DNA of 64,000 bases from DATFHX01 sp035247945 (GCA_035247945.1 DATFHX010000019.1:1-64000), one strand, 5' to 3'. Shown: positions 25,891 through 34,656, counted from the first letter of the stretch. Notes: generated by a model not told the origin, from the letters alone. Program-made: numbers and translations.

Positions 25891-27267
25891 GTGGCCAAAA
25901 AACACACATTTGATTACGACCTGATAGTTATCGGCAGCGGTGCCGGCGGAAGTGCGGCTGCAACCATTGCCGCACGGGCTGGTAAGCGAGTTGCCGTTAT
26001 TGAAGCAGCGACCTTTGGTGGTGAGTCGCCCAACTGGGGAGATGTTCCGACCAAGGCACTTCTTCATGCCGCCCAACTCTACGACGAAGCCAAGCACGGT
26101 GCACGGTTTGGCATCCGTTCTTCTATGCTTGGATACAACTACCCTTCTCTTCACGCCTGGAAAGATCTTACTGTTAAGCGTACGGGCGCAGGGGGCAACC
26201 GTCGCTACTACGAGAACGAAGGAATTAGTGCCTTTAACGGGATTGCTCATTTCCTCACCCCTAATGAAATTAGTATTAACCGACGCCACCTTTCAGCGGA
26301 GTATTTCCTAGTAGCAACAGGTGCACATATCGAAGTGCCTCCCATTCCAGGTCTTGAGAATGTAAAATACCTTACTCCACGGACTATCCTCGAGACGACA
26401 CGTCCACCAAAAAGCCTGTTTGTTATTGGCGGTGGCACAACAGGAGTGGAACTATCACAACTCATGGCTATTTTTGGAACGAAGGTATATTTAGCCGAAA
26501 TCGCTGGTCGTATCCTTCCTCAAGAAGACGAAGAGGTTGGTGTTCTCATGGAACGCATCCTCAAAGAACAAAAAGGGGTCACTCCGCTCACACAAACGCG
26601 TATCGTCTCCATTGTAAAAGACGGAGTTGGTAAGCGCGTCACCTTTAACCGAGGAGGAGTAGAGAAATCGGTCCATGTTGACGAGATTCTTATTGCAACA
26701 GGCCGCGTACCAACCGTTGATCTTGGTCTGGAAAACGCGAGTGTCGACTACACCCCCAAGGGTATCGAGGTCAACGAGTATCTCCAGACAAGCGCTCGTC
26801 ATATCTTTGCGGCAGGTGAAGTACTTGGCCGCGGTAGCCCAACGCACACCGCCCTGCTCGAAAGTCGCGTGGTAGCGCATAATATCCTGCATCCGAAATC
26901 CCGAACATCACCAAGCTACGAAGCAACTCCTCGCATCACCTTCACCTACCCGGGCGTTGCGTCCGTAGGGCTTACCGAAGATGACTGCATTAAGCGTGAC
27001 CTCCGCATTAATAAGGCAATTGCGCCGCTTAATATCGTCGCTCGGAGTAACACCTCTGATTTTCGTGATGGATTCGTGAAGGTTATCTCAGATAAGCGAG
27101 GCACGATCATCGGTGCAACCGTTGTTGCTCCTCATGCGGCAGAGATTATTCATGAGCTTGTCCTTGCAGTCAAACATGAACTTACCGCCGTCGATGTCGC
27201 AAGTACACCGCACGCTTTCCTGAGTTGGAGTGAAGCAGTACGCGTCGCATGCGCGAAACTATCTTAG
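25891..27267 (+). CDS. FAD/NAD-linked reductase family protein lacking redox cysteines
   Basis: 458 residues from GTG at 25891, with AAGGAG upstream. It has an N-terminal FAD-binding motif GSGAGGSAAA, a central NAD-binding motif GGGTTGVE, a second FAD motif region ending IFAAGEV, and the dimerisation domain, as in mercuric reductase/lipoamide dehydrogenase relatives. The usual GG-T-C-x-N-x-G-C-x-P-T-K site reads GGESPNWGDVPTK, so both cysteines are replaced. The C-terminal H-x-H-P-T is HAFLS, so the catalytic His is missing too. It should bind FAD and NAD(P)H but cannot act as a disulfide reductase. Confidence 0.88.
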   Translation: MAKKHTFDYDLIVIGSGAGGSAAATIAARAGKRVAVIEAATFGGESPNWGDVPTKALLHAAQLYDEAKHGARFGIRSSMLGYNYPSLHAWKDLTVKRTGAGGNRRYYENEGISAFNGIAHFLTPNEISINRRHLSAEYFLVATGAHIEVPPIPGLENVKYLTPRTILETTRPPKSLFVIGGGTTGVELSQLMAIFGTKVYLAEIAGRILPQEDEEVGVLMERILKEQKGVTPLTQTRIVSIVKDGVGKRVTFNRGGVEKSVHVDEILIATGRVPTVDLGLENASVDYTPKGIEVNEYLQTSARHIFAAGEVLGRGSPTHTALLESRVVAHNILHPKSRTSPSYEATPRITFTYPGVASVGLTEDDCIKRDLRINKAIAPLNIVARSNTSDFRDGFVKVISDKRGTIIGATVVAPHAAEIIHELVLAVKHELTAVDVASTPHAFLSWSEAVRVACAKLS

Positions 27268-27313
27268 AAATACTTGCAAATACATAGCATATTTGATAAA
27301 ATAGGCAATGTAT

Positions 27314-27391
27314 CGCGGGGTGGAGCAGTCTGGTCAGCTCGTTGGGCTCATAACCCAAAGGTCGTAGGTTCAAATCCTACCCCCGCAACCA
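27314..27391 (+). tRNA. Initiator tRNA-fMet(CAU)
   Basis: Acceptor CGCGGGG with the C1-A72 mismatch typical of bacterial initiators, anticodon stem with GGG/CCC around loop CTCATAA, T arm GTAGG/CCTAC, encoded CCA. A terminator follows. Confidence 0.95.
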
Positions 27392-27395
27392 AGAA

Positions 27396-27425
27396 AGATT
27401 TCGAAAGCTCTTCGGAGTCTTTTTT
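27396..27425 (+). terminator. Terminator of tRNA-fMet
   Basis: Ten-pair stem with G-U pairs (AGATTTCGAA and TTCGGAGTCT), AGCTC loop, then TTTTT. Confidence 0.8.
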
Positions 27426-27629
27426 AGTTGACACTCTATAAATCTGATTTGGTCGACTCAAACTATGGTTCTCGCGTCTCGGGAACCTTGAAGGTTTTTT
27501 CATCCCTCTAACGTAGGAGATTCTTCTTACTCTTGCAAAATTATTAACTATATATGATAATCTTTGAGACGCGGCCAATCCGCGTTATATCTGCACCTAC
27601 AGATACCCTTCTCGTGAATCGAGAGAACA

Positions 27630-28001
27630 ATGGGCAAGTTCATGGACTTCATGGATGCCGCGGCGTACATCATGTACGGCGTGGACACGAAGGCCGAGCG
27701 TCAGAAGAGGAACGCGAGGCGGGGGCGTCCCATCGGCAAATCCGCTTACGGGCAGAACACCCGTAGCGGCGCCTACGGTCGTGGCACCTACAGCTTCGAC
27801 GAGGGTACGTACGACGGCCTGCCCGCGATCGGTCGCCACCGCGACGGCGTCTACGAGGTGTTCTACCAGGCGGGTGCCGTCGACATCGACGACGAGAACC
27901 ACGGTCACGTCATCATGGCAAGCGAGGGCGGCGAGGTCATCTACCACCGTCGTCCCAACGAGAGCACCCCCATCGTCGACAAGCGTAAAACCAAGGGCTA
28001 G
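27630..28001 (+). CDS. GC-rich orphan protein next to tRNA-fMet
   Basis: 123 residues in very GC-rich codons. N-terminal hydrophobic-aromatic part (MGKFMDFMDAAAYIMYGV), a basic stretch with KAERQKRNARRGR, Gly/Tyr/Ser-rich middle, then a compact beta-rich end (DGVYEVFYQAGAVDIDD...EVIYHRRP). No clear signal peptide. A TCCAGAC/GTCTGGA hairpin lies 7 nt past the stop. An antisense frame over the same bases is judged a shadow because this frame has a start site and hairpin. Function unknown. Confidence 0.58.
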   Translation: MGKFMDFMDAAAYIMYGVDTKAERQKRNARRGRPIGKSAYGQNTRSGAYGRGTYSFDEGTYDGLPAIGRHRDGVYEVFYQAGAVDIDDENHGHVIMASEGGEVIYHRRPNESTPIVDKRKTKG

Positions 28002-28077
28002 CGGCCCTCCAGACCTGAGCCATGTCTGGATTATCAAAAACTGGCTTGTTTTTATTTTAGACAGTATAATTACTTCT

Positions 28078-28506
28078 ATGCTTGAATCAACAGGAGAGAT
28101 ATTCAGTCACTACATTGGCAGAGTGTCGTTTTATACAATCAACTCAGTCGAGATGGTTCGTGGCCAGAACCCTGAAGATCGGTACTATTTGTGCAATATC
28201 GATAAGAGATGGTTTGTCGTCTACGAAACCGACTTTATCCATTCGCTCGCCAAAGTACTCGAGGAAGCTATAGAGATTTATGGAGATGATGAGCTCTTTC
28301 CATTGCACTGGTTAGTGAAAAAAGAGAGTCAGAACGACACTACAGAAACGACAATTCCTCTATACGGCCCATCCTTAGAGGACCACTACGAAGATATTGT
28401 ACTCGCCCAGAGTGGAACCTACTTGCGCCAAGCTGTTATTGAGTTCGCCTCTTCAACTGAAGACCAAAAGCGATACAATCCAAATACCTACGGCTCCCAC
28501 TCATAA
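28078..28506 (+). CDS. Hypothetical protein, leaderless
   Basis: 142 residues, soluble, acidic, aromatic-rich. The start is fixed by a promoter: TATAAT at 28065-28070 ends 7 nt before the ATG, so transcription would begin at or next to the start codon. No motif recognised. The first part (FSHYIGRVSFYTINSVEMV) looks beta-rich and the last part helical. Codon use matches the core genes. Confidence 0.72.
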   Translation: MLESTGEIFSHYIGRVSFYTINSVEMVRGQNPEDRYYLCNIDKRWFVVYETDFIHSLAKVLEEAIEIYGDDELFPLHWLVKKESQNDTTETTIPLYGPSLEDHYEDIVLAQSGTYLRQAVIEFASSTEDQKRYNPNTYGSHS

Positions 28507-28530
28507 TTGTATCCTTGCTATAGTGAGAGT

Positions 28531-28743
28531 ATGCAACCAGCGTCGAACCAAAACCGAAGAATAGTCATTGCCGCGCTTGGCGGTGGAGCACTCTGCCTCT
28601 TCCTTTACAAGCTATACCTCTACATTTTTGATAGAGTGCAATTCGAAGACTCTAATGCCCTTGTCTCACTTGTGATCTTTATCGCGGCTTCAATCCTTGT
28701 ATTTATCGTCCTAAAACTCATACAACGACATTCTCGCTCATAG
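28531..28743 (+). CDS. 70-residue membrane protein
   Basis: Start at 28531, where TATAGT ends 6 nt upstream. Two hydrophobic segments: residues 11-31 and 41-62, with a short acidic loop between and a basic tail (RHSRS). Its 3' end converges on the DivIC-like gene. Function unknown. Confidence 0.65.
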   Translation: MQPASNQNRRIVIAALGGGALCLFLYKLYLYIFDRVQFEDSNALVSLVIFIAASILVFIVLKLIQRHSRS

Positions 28744-28751
28744 ACAACTGT

Positions 28752-29195
28752 TTACTGCTTTTCGTGGTTACCACCGAAGAGGAAATTAACCCACTGCGCC
28801 ATATTACTTGGTGTCTTCGCAACTTGAGGAGTTGTCTCTCCTTTTACTTGGCTGTCCGCATTTTTTGCCTGGGCGGTATTTGGCGGAAGGAAAAGTACCT
28901 TTTCGCCTGGTTTTACAAGTCCGGTACGCTGACGAAGGGCAAGCTCCTTGTACTCATCACTCTGGTAATATTTCTGTTCGAACTGCAGGCTCTGTACTTC
29001 AAGTTCGGCGAGGAGTGAGTCGCGCTTCTTGCTATCGACTTCCTTTTGCAGAGCAAAGTTACGCTGCATCATACCAACCGATCCCCATGCCCAACCAATG
29101 CCGATAAGAAGCGCAACCACAATAACGATGTTATTCAGCGTCAGATACTGATGCCGAATATGATAATAAATTCTACGAATGTTTATTTTCTTCAT
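28752..29195 (-). CDS. FtsB/DivIC-type septum protein
   Basis: 147 residues from the ATG at 29195. A basic cytoplasmic tail, one membrane helix (about residues 22-40), then a coiled coil (residues 45-85) and the signature LALRQRTGLVKPGEKVLFL, typical of FtsB/DivIC septum initiators, followed by a Pro/Gln/Thr-rich tail. These proteins link FtsQ and FtsL in the divisome. TATACT lies about 15 nt before the start. Confidence 0.85.
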   Translation of the reverse strand: MKKINIRRIYYHIRHQYLTLNNIVIVVALLIGIGWAWGSVGMMQRNFALQKEVDSKKRDSLLAELEVQSLQFEQKYYQSDEYKELALRQRTGLVKPGEKVLFLPPNTAQAKNADSQVKGETTPQVAKTPSNMAQWVNFLFGGNHEKQ

Positions 29196-29254
29196 TGCTT
29201 CCCTGGTAATAGTATAGCCCAACAGATTGAAATAGGCTATAATGGCGAGGAGCG

Positions 29255-29330
29255 GGGGCGTAGCTCATCGGTTAGAGCAGGCGGCTCATAACCACTTGGT
29301 AGTTGGTTCGATTCCAACCGCCCCCACCAA
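29255..29330 (+). tRNA. tRNA(CAU), probably tRNA-Ile2
   Basis: Acceptor GGGGGCG/CGCCCCC, loop CTCATAA (CAU), T stem GTTGG/CCAAC, encoded CCA. One C-A mismatch lies in the anticodon stem. The D-arm and anticodon-arm run GGTTAGAGCAGGCGGCTCAT resembles known bacterial tRNA-Ile2, which needs lysidine, but identity from sequence alone is uncertain. TATAAT at 29239-29244 is its -10. Confidence 0.9.
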
Positions 29331-29345
29331 ATGAGCTTATAGTGA

Positions 29346-29373
29346 CGGCTGGAAACGTTTCCAGCCGCTTTTT
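29346..29373 (+). terminator. Terminator of tRNA at 29255
   Basis: Perfect palindromic stem CGGCTGGAAACGTTTCCAGCCG, then CTTTTTG. Confidence 0.9.
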
Positions 29374-29387
29374 GTTGTGTTGATGCC

Positions 29388-29741
29388 TCAAGCAGCCTGC
29401 GCCCCGTGCATTGCTACACGTACGCGTTCTCGTCCTTGCCTATCTCTGCTTAGCTGCTCTGGAGATTTCCGCCCTACAGGTGGAAGTTCCGCTGAAAGAA
29501 GGTGGTTGTATGCCGCCTCAGGCTCTCTTGAAACGTCATAGCTGTCAAGGGCGATCTCTACGGGATCCTCCCGAGAGGCGGGTAGCTCATTAAGGCTCGC
29601 ACCGTACCGCGTGTCGAGTTCATAGGGAGGTGTCCCGAGGGCAAGTCGTGCAAGTTCATATGAGTAAATGCCAGAATCTACCATGCGTTCCAGTTTGCTA
29701 TCATATTCCTCAGCTTCTCGCTGTTCACCCCTATATTCCAT
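29388..29741 (-). CDS. Hypothetical acidic protein
   Basis: 117 residues from the ATG at 29741, where TAGAAT ends 7 nt upstream. Highly charged (Glu, Arg, Asp), Tyr-rich, no membrane helix. Segments such as YELARLALGTPPYELDTRYG suggest short helices. It is probably a soluble, partly disordered protein. No family recognised. It lies beside a tRNA. Confidence 0.65.
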   Translation of the reverse strand: MEYRGEQREAEEYDSKLERMVDSGIYSYELARLALGTPPYELDTRYGASLNELPASREDPVEIALDSYDVSREPEAAYNHLLSAELPPVGRKSPEQLSRDRQGRERVRVAMHGAQAA

Positions 29742-29793
29742 GTCTTTTATTCTACCGCACACCCCTGTTAATCGCAAATAAATAGCGCCAACA

Positions 29794-29830
29794 AAATAGC
29801 CTCGCACCTATTTTTGGCACGAGGCTATTT
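29794..29830 (-). terminator. Terminator of gene 29887
   Basis: AAATAGCCTCG and CGAGGCTATTT arms around a 15-base loop. The T-rich flank on the minus strand is short (TTTGTTGG). Confidence 0.6.
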
Positions 29831-29886
29831 GGCACCTGTTTGTTTGATACTACTGTATCATCAAAGTGCTTGCGCTTGCAAGTAAA

Positions 29887-30096
29887 CTAGTCTTTTTTCT
29901 TGCTGATAGTAAGGAAGCCGTTGCGTGGGTTTTCCTTAACAACGCGGTCTGCTGGTAGATCAGTTGGTTCACCCTTAGGGTTCTTCTCTACCTTGGCAAA
30001 AAAGTAGATGGTCTGTGGTTTGCCGCCACGGAGTGTGACTTCGGTTTTGTGTAGGTAGTAAGTCACGCCTTTTGAATTAGTGTGTTTGTAAGCCAT
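29887..30096 (-). CDS. Small basic conserved-type protein
   Basis: 69 residues, Lys-rich, beta-strand pattern: YYLHKTEVTL, then TIYFFAKV, then RVVKENPRNGFLTISKKK. Aggagg lies upstream. Compact size and lack of low complexity suggest a small folded domain. It resembles short proteins seen widely in Patescibacteria genomes (recollection, not a search). Function unknown. Confidence 0.72.
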   Translation of the reverse strand: MAYKHTNSKGVTYYLHKTEVTLRGGKPQTIYFFAKVEKNPKGEPTDLPADRVVKENPRNGFLTISKKKD

Positions 30097-30171
30097 TTCG
30101 TTGTTAGCCCTCCTGTTAGCTTGGTGGTTACATTTGCTAGAGTACCGCCCTTTATGAACGGTGTCAACAGT

Positions 30172-30801
30172 TTACACGCCCCTGTAATGACGTTTTAATA
30201 ATAGGTGAAGAATCCAAAGACTTATGAGACGTGCCAAAATCACAAGCACAATCACAGCACAGGCAAGCATTGACCACCCTGCAAAATCCGGGGACCACAG
30301 TGGCGCATCATACTCATGACGGTAGAGATCTACCTTTGGAAGCGTAGCCGTATCAGAGGGGTTGCTCGAGGGCGGGTATTTCGAAAGCTCCTCAGTAAAA
30401 CACTGTACATAGGCCTGAGACCAGACCTCAAACTGCGGTCGGCATACTGCCTCGGCCTTCACATTAATATTGCCATTAGGGTTGTCGTCATTACTGGCCG
30501 CATCAACTGCTTTTTGCGCATCTCTTCGATACTGATACTCAAGGTAGAAGGGACCCGTACTGGCATTAACATGCGAGAAAACATACCGTTGTAAGTCATA
30601 CAACCTACTTTGAAGCGCCGTCTCATCCCCCACCTTATCGGCAGAAAGTACAGCGTCACGGCGCTGTACCATACCAATGTTATTGAGGCGTAAAAAGGTA
30701 GCCGCCACGAAGGCCATAAGTATCAAGACAACAATAAGCTGCCACGTTTTTACACGCTGCAACCGCTTGATGTTTTTATGGACACGACGTTTATCTGCCA
30801 A
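30172..30801 (-). CDS. Bitopic membrane protein with long outer domain
   Basis: 209 residues from a TTG start at 30801, with GAGGTGGG upstream and a TATAAT box behind it. A basic N-terminal tail, TM1 (about residues 21-39), an external domain of about 130 residues with two Cys (CRPQ, QCF) and a likely coiled-coil start, TM2 (residues about 176-200), then a basic tail. No family recognised. The N-terminal part is laid out like the DivIC-like protein at 28752, but no signature is present. Confidence 0.7.
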   Translation of the reverse strand: MADKRRVHKNIKRLQRVKTWQLIVVLILMAFVAATFLRLNNIGMVQRRDAVLSADKVGDETALQSRLYDLQRYVFSHVNASTGPFYLEYQYRRDAQKAVDAASNDDNPNGNINVKAEAVCRPQFEVWSQAYVQCFTEELSKYPPSSNPSDTATLPKVDLYRHEYDAPLWSPDFAGWSMLACAVIVLVILARLISLWILHLLLKRHYRGV

Positions 30802-30852
30802 GCTCTACCCACCTCTACTACTGCCCGTTATTATACCACGAGCAGCTACGGC

Positions 30853-32073
30853 TTAGCCACGACGGTACACAGCGAATTTGGCTACTAAAATGCCAAGACC
30901 TGCCACAGCACCTATAAAGAAGAAGTTACGAAGTCCTGCATGATCCCCTAGAAGTGAAACCATGCCATATGCTGCTGCCGCAGCTGCCACGCATCCAAGA
31001 TTTAGGAATACCTCTGTTACTCCAAGAAAGGTGATACGTCGTTCAATTCGATCCGCCGTGTCAAATAGGCCCTTGAAGTACGCCATTATATACCCTGTCG
31101 TTGCGGTTTCATTAGCTACGTTTACTGCCGCGGCATTCATTGAGGAAAATGTGAACGGTCGAGAAAGATGCACGATACTATTGGCGATCACACCTGCTTT
31201 TAGGAGTGTTCCTCCTTGGTTCTTATCGATCACCTTTCCAAAGACATAGGAGACGGCGAGTGCTGCAAAGAGCGAGATCGAAACGAGCACTCCCAGCTCA
31301 GCATATACTTCGTTCGTAGATCCCACACCAAGCACCACAACAGCCACAAAGAGTGCCCATACTGTTCCGGATGTCGTAGCATCAAAGCCAACAGCGAATT
31401 CTGCAATGAGCACTCGCACCGCCGAACGCCACGGAAAATCACGGAAATTGAGACGCTGTCCTGTCGCCAGTGGCTCTGCCGTTTTAAAGAGTGGAATAGA
31501 AGAAAGCAGGAAAAGCAGCGCAGCCGCCCACATGATGAACTGGGGGCCAAGCATGAACGCGAGAAGTCCGCCCAGAAATGGGCTTACGCCTTTTGCCGTC
31601 TTTTCAAACATATTCATAACAGCGATTTCTTTACCAGCATGATCAACGCTTTTTACTTTTGAGAAATCAATCAAATAACAGAGGTCATAAAGCGTCACCG
31701 AGAGACCTTGAAGCACCATGGCGACAGCGAGGATAGGAAGCCCATATTGCGGTACAAGCGCAAAAGCCATAATCGACGGAATATAAAGAAGATTCGAAAG
31801 AAGGATACCGTGCTTTGGACCAAAGCGTGCGGCATAGGCTGCCGCAGGAATCGCTACAAAAGACTTAAACAGAAAGAAGGCTCCCCAAAACGCAATGATA
31901 AACAAGATAGAATAGCCGTTTTGGTATAGGAAAACTCCCATAAACGTTACAGAGATGTTAATCGCCAGCATACGCATGAGACGAGAGACGTAGAGCTCGG
32001 ATACTTCAGAGAATGTCGCATAGCGCCAAAAATGACGTCTGAGCAAAAGCTTATGGAAAAATTCGCGGATCAT
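30853..32073 (-). CDS. Major-facilitator-like membrane transporter
   Basis: 406 residues with 11-12 hydrophobic segments by eye. The duplicated six-helix arrangement and the loop after TM2 (AARFGPKHG, a weak version of the MFS motif A) support the superfamily. AGAGAGG lies 12 nt before the ATG. The substrate is unknown. It is divergent from the Mur ligase gene. Confidence 0.72.
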   Translation of the reverse strand: MIREFFHKLLLRRHFWRYATFSEVSELYVSRLMRMLAINISVTFMGVFLYQNGYSILFIIAFWGAFFLFKSFVAIPAAAYAARFGPKHGILLSNLLYIPSIMAFALVPQYGLPILAVAMVLQGLSVTLYDLCYLIDFSKVKSVDHAGKEIAVMNMFEKTAKGVSPFLGGLLAFMLGPQFIMWAAALLFLLSSIPLFKTAEPLATGQRLNFRDFPWRSAVRVLIAEFAVGFDATTSGTVWALFVAVVVLGVGSTNEVYAELGVLVSISLFAALAVSYVFGKVIDKNQGGTLLKAGVIANSIVHLSRPFTFSSMNAAAVNVANETATTGYIMAYFKGLFDTADRIERRITFLGVTEVFLNLGCVAAAAAAYGMVSLLGDHAGLRNFFFIGAVAGLGILVAKFAVYRRG

Positions 32074-32143
32074 GTGTGTTTTACCTCTCTTTATCTGTAG
32101 TATAGCATTTATGCTTACCCTTATAAAATGCTATACTATCCCT

Positions 32144-33394
32144 ATGAACATATACTTTGCAGGTATTGGGGGTGTTGGCATTGGTCCACTTGCGCAAATC
32201 GCACGCGATGCTGGCAATAGCGTCCAGGGATCGGATCTTAGTGAAAGCCTTACGACCCACCGACTCATTCAGCAAGGTATTCCTGTCGATACAAACCAGG
32301 ATGGTACATTTCTCCGTGCTTGCAATGACTCAACTCCTATTGACTGGTTCGTGTACTCGGCATCTCTTCCCGAGGATCATCCCGAGCTCGTTACTGCCCG
32401 TGCACTGGGTATAAAGACGAGCAAGCGCGATGCACTGCTTGCTCATATTATTAGTGCAAAGAAGCTTAAACTCATTGCTGTCGCTGGAACACACGGCAAG
32501 ACCACAACAACAGGAATGGCTGTCTGGGCGTTTAAGCAGCTTGGCATCCCCATTAGCTATTCGGTAGGCTCGACACTTAGTTTTGGCCCCAGTGGAGCTT
32601 TTGATCCAAAGAGCGAATACTTCATTTATGAATGTGACGAGTTTGATCGTAATTTCCTTCACTTTTTCCCTCATCTTTCGCTCATTACTTCTGTAGGATA
32701 CGACCATCCAGACGTCTACCCAACAGAGCAATCGTATATGCAGGCATTTCGACAATTCCTTGACCAATCCCAGCAGGTGATTATGTGGCAGCATGACGGC
32801 GATAGGATTCAGGCTACCGAAAAAGATGGGTGGATTCTCCGTGAGACAGAGGTGCAGTCAATTACCCTCGCCGGAGAGCATAATCGCCGTAACGCAACGC
32901 TCGTCCTTAAAGGCCTCGAATACCTCCAGCTTACAGACGCCGAGAGCGCACGAAAGATCCTCGCGTCATTTCCGGGAACTGACCGACGCTTTGAAAAACT
33001 AGCCGATCATCTCTATTCCGACTATGGCCACCATCCGTCTGAGATTGCAGCTACACTGCAGATGGCGCGGGAACTCTCCGACCACGTTGTTCTCGTCTAC
33101 CAGCCACACCAAAATGTTCGCCAGCATGAGATCCGCGACCTCTATACGCACTGCTTTGAACTCGCCGAAACAATCTACTGGCTCCCTACCTATCTCTCGC
33201 GGGAAGATCCCGCCCTACCAATTCTTACTCCTCAGCAACTTGCGATCAATGTAACGAACCGCGAAGCTATTCATTTTTCAGAAATGAACGATCGTCTCTG
33301 GAAAACTATTCAGGATGCACGCGAAAACGGCAAACTTGTACTCCTTATGGGTGCAGGTAGTATCGATAGCTGGGCACGACGTGAGCTTTCCTAG
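32144..33394 (+). CDS. murC: Mur ligase, UDP-N-acetylmuramate-alanine ligase-like
   Basis: 416 residues from the ATG at 32144, where TATACT ends 6 nt upstream. N-terminal Rossmann-like domain with GIGGVGIGPLA, ATP-binding loop AGTHGKTTTT, and the conserved ECDEFDR and GHHPSEI segments of the MurC/Mpl branch. It adds L-Ala (or, if Mpl, a recycled peptide) to UDP-MurNAc in peptidoglycan synthesis. It is somewhat shorter than E. coli MurC. MurC is preferred because cell-wall synthesis needs it, but Mpl cannot be excluded. Confidence 0.85.
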   Translation: MNIYFAGIGGVGIGPLAQIARDAGNSVQGSDLSESLTTHRLIQQGIPVDTNQDGTFLRACNDSTPIDWFVYSASLPEDHPELVTARALGIKTSKRDALLAHIISAKKLKLIAVAGTHGKTTTTGMAVWAFKQLGIPISYSVGSTLSFGPSGAFDPKSEYFIYECDEFDRNFLHFFPHLSLITSVGYDHPDVYPTEQSYMQAFRQFLDQSQQVIMWQHDGDRIQATEKDGWILRETEVQSITLAGEHNRRNATLVLKGLEYLQLTDAESARKILASFPGTDRRFEKLADHLYSDYGHHPSEIAATLQMARELSDHVVLVYQPHQNVRQHEIRDLYTHCFELAETIYWLPTYLSREDPALPILTPQQLAINVTNREAIHFSEMNDRLWKTIQDARENGKLVLLMGAGSIDSWARRELS

Positions 33395-33416
33395 AGAGGT
33401 TTTACATTCTCTTTGA

Positions 33417-33447
33417 ATAAAATACCACCTCTTCGGCGGTATTTTAT
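33417..33447. terminator. Bidirectional terminator murC / trmB
   Basis: ATAAAATACC and GGTATTTTAT arms with an inner CC/GG pair, A-rich before and T-rich after. It lies between convergent genes and overlaps the end of trmB. Confidence 0.8.
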
Positions 33448-34097
33448 TTTGGAGGAGTTGCTTTTACAAAGTAGGTCGGAAGTCCTTCGGCGGTAAAGCG
33501 TGTTTCATAGGTTGTTTTATTCTTATAGAGCCCATTTAGGTCTGATTCATGCAGATCAAAACTCAGTTCTTCTATGCGCCAGCCTTCCCGTACCAGTTGC
33601 TCTAGACTCCAAGTAAAGAGACTAGCTGCATCGGTCTTAAAGTAGAATGCTCCCTTTTTAGAAAGCAGCGATTGGTACATCGCAAGAAAGCCAGGGTGTG
33701 TTAGCCGCCGTTTGGCGCTTCGCTTCTTCGGAAATGGGTCTGGAAACGTTACCCAAATAGATTCGATAGAGCCTTCTTTTATAACTTCTGGCAGCTGGTC
33801 GGCTCGAGCGCGCATAAACTGAACGTTCGTAAGCCCCTCTTCCATTGCCTTCTTTGCTCCCGTTTGGAGACGGTCTGCTTTTACATCCACTGCGAGTATG
33901 CGCTGGGCATATTGAGCAGATGCAAGCGCTACGCCAAAAAGGCCGGTCCCAGCACCGATCTCAAGTACAGTCGGCGCTGGCTGGTCTGTCCATTCGTTAA
34001 GTTCAAAGCAGAGCGGGTTATTATGAAAGAGCGCAAACTTATAGAGTTTTCGCTTACGCGTAATAATAAAGTCCTGCGGATTGAGCTTTTCGCTCAT
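33444..34097 (-). CDS. trmB: tRNA (guanine-N7)-methyltransferase
   Basis: 217 residues. SAM-binding motif VLEIGAGTGLFGVAL, then the TrmB signature FPDPFPKKRSAKRRL. The C-terminus (YETRFTAEGLPTYFVKA) matches the family end. It methylates G46 in the variable loop of tRNAs. The ATG overlaps the tsaC stop (ATGA), so the two are cotranslated. Confidence 0.94.
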   Translation of the reverse strand: MSEKLNPQDFIITRKRKLYKFALFHNNPLCFELNEWTDQPAPTVLEIGAGTGLFGVALASAQYAQRILAVDVKADRLQTGAKKAMEEGLTNVQFMRARADQLPEVIKEGSIESIWVTFPDPFPKKRSAKRRLTHPGFLAMYQSLLSKKGAFYFKTDAASLFTWSLEQLVREGWRIEELSFDLHESDLNGLYKNKTTYETRFTAEGLPTYFVKATPPK

Positions 34098-34651
34098 CGA
34101 AGACGCTCCTTGGTGCCATCTGAATGCACGGCATACAGCTGAGAAGGTGCATCGTCCGTCACCATTCCCCCATCGACATAAAAATCAACACTGTCTCCAA
34201 AGTAGTTCACTGCTTCTTGCATATCCTTAGCGGGACGAAGCCCTTCCGGATTAGCACTCGGTGCAATAAGGGGTCCGGTAAGCTGTAGAAGTTCACGAAG
34301 ATGAGCGTCACCCGGGACACGGTATGCAAGCGTACTCCCACCACGAGTCAACCACTCGGGCGCTCCCTCGACAGGCAGAATAATACTCACCTTACCCGGC
34401 CACGATGCGTCGAGTACACTTGTCACTGCTTCGTTATACTTTGTTGGCAGGTCATCCACTGAGGCAATGAGAATAATTGGTGGTTTTGAAGGGGTGCGTC
34501 CCTTAACTTCGTAGACGCGCTCGACAGCGTCTTGGTTATCTGCACTGGCAACAATGCCGTAAAGTGTATCCGTTCGAAGAACGCCAATACCGCCACTACG
34601 AAGTACATTCACGATCGTGGCGTCAAACTGGTCAGTGTAAACAGTGGTCAT
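34094..34651 (-). CDS. tsaC: L-threonylcarbamoyladenylate synthase (TsaC/YrdC/Sua5)
   Basis: 185 residues. YrdC fold: GGIGVLRTDTLYGIVASA at the start, KGRTPSKPPI with the conserved Lys-Arg-x-x-x-K-P region, and SANPEGLRPA near the end. It makes threonylcarbamoyl-AMP for t6A37 in ANN-reading tRNAs, including the Met and Ile tRNAs here. The start at 34651 (or GTG at 34654) lies 5 nt after a TATAGC box shared back-to-back with the mscS promoter. Confidence 0.92.
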   Translation of the reverse strand: MTTVYTDQFDATIVNVLRSGGIGVLRTDTLYGIVASADNQDAVERVYEVKGRTPSKPPIILIASVDDLPTKYNEAVTSVLDASWPGKVSIILPVEGAPEWLTRGGSTLAYRVPGDAHLRELLQLTGPLIAPSANPEGLRPAKDMQEAVNYFGDSVDFYVDGGMVTDDAPSQLYAVHSDGTKERLR

Positions 34652-34656
34652 CACAT

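Noticed and set aside
27597..28037. Minus-strand frame of 146 codons over gene 27630
   Set aside because: High GC alone opens several frames here. The plus frame has a better start site, a compact product and a following hairpin.
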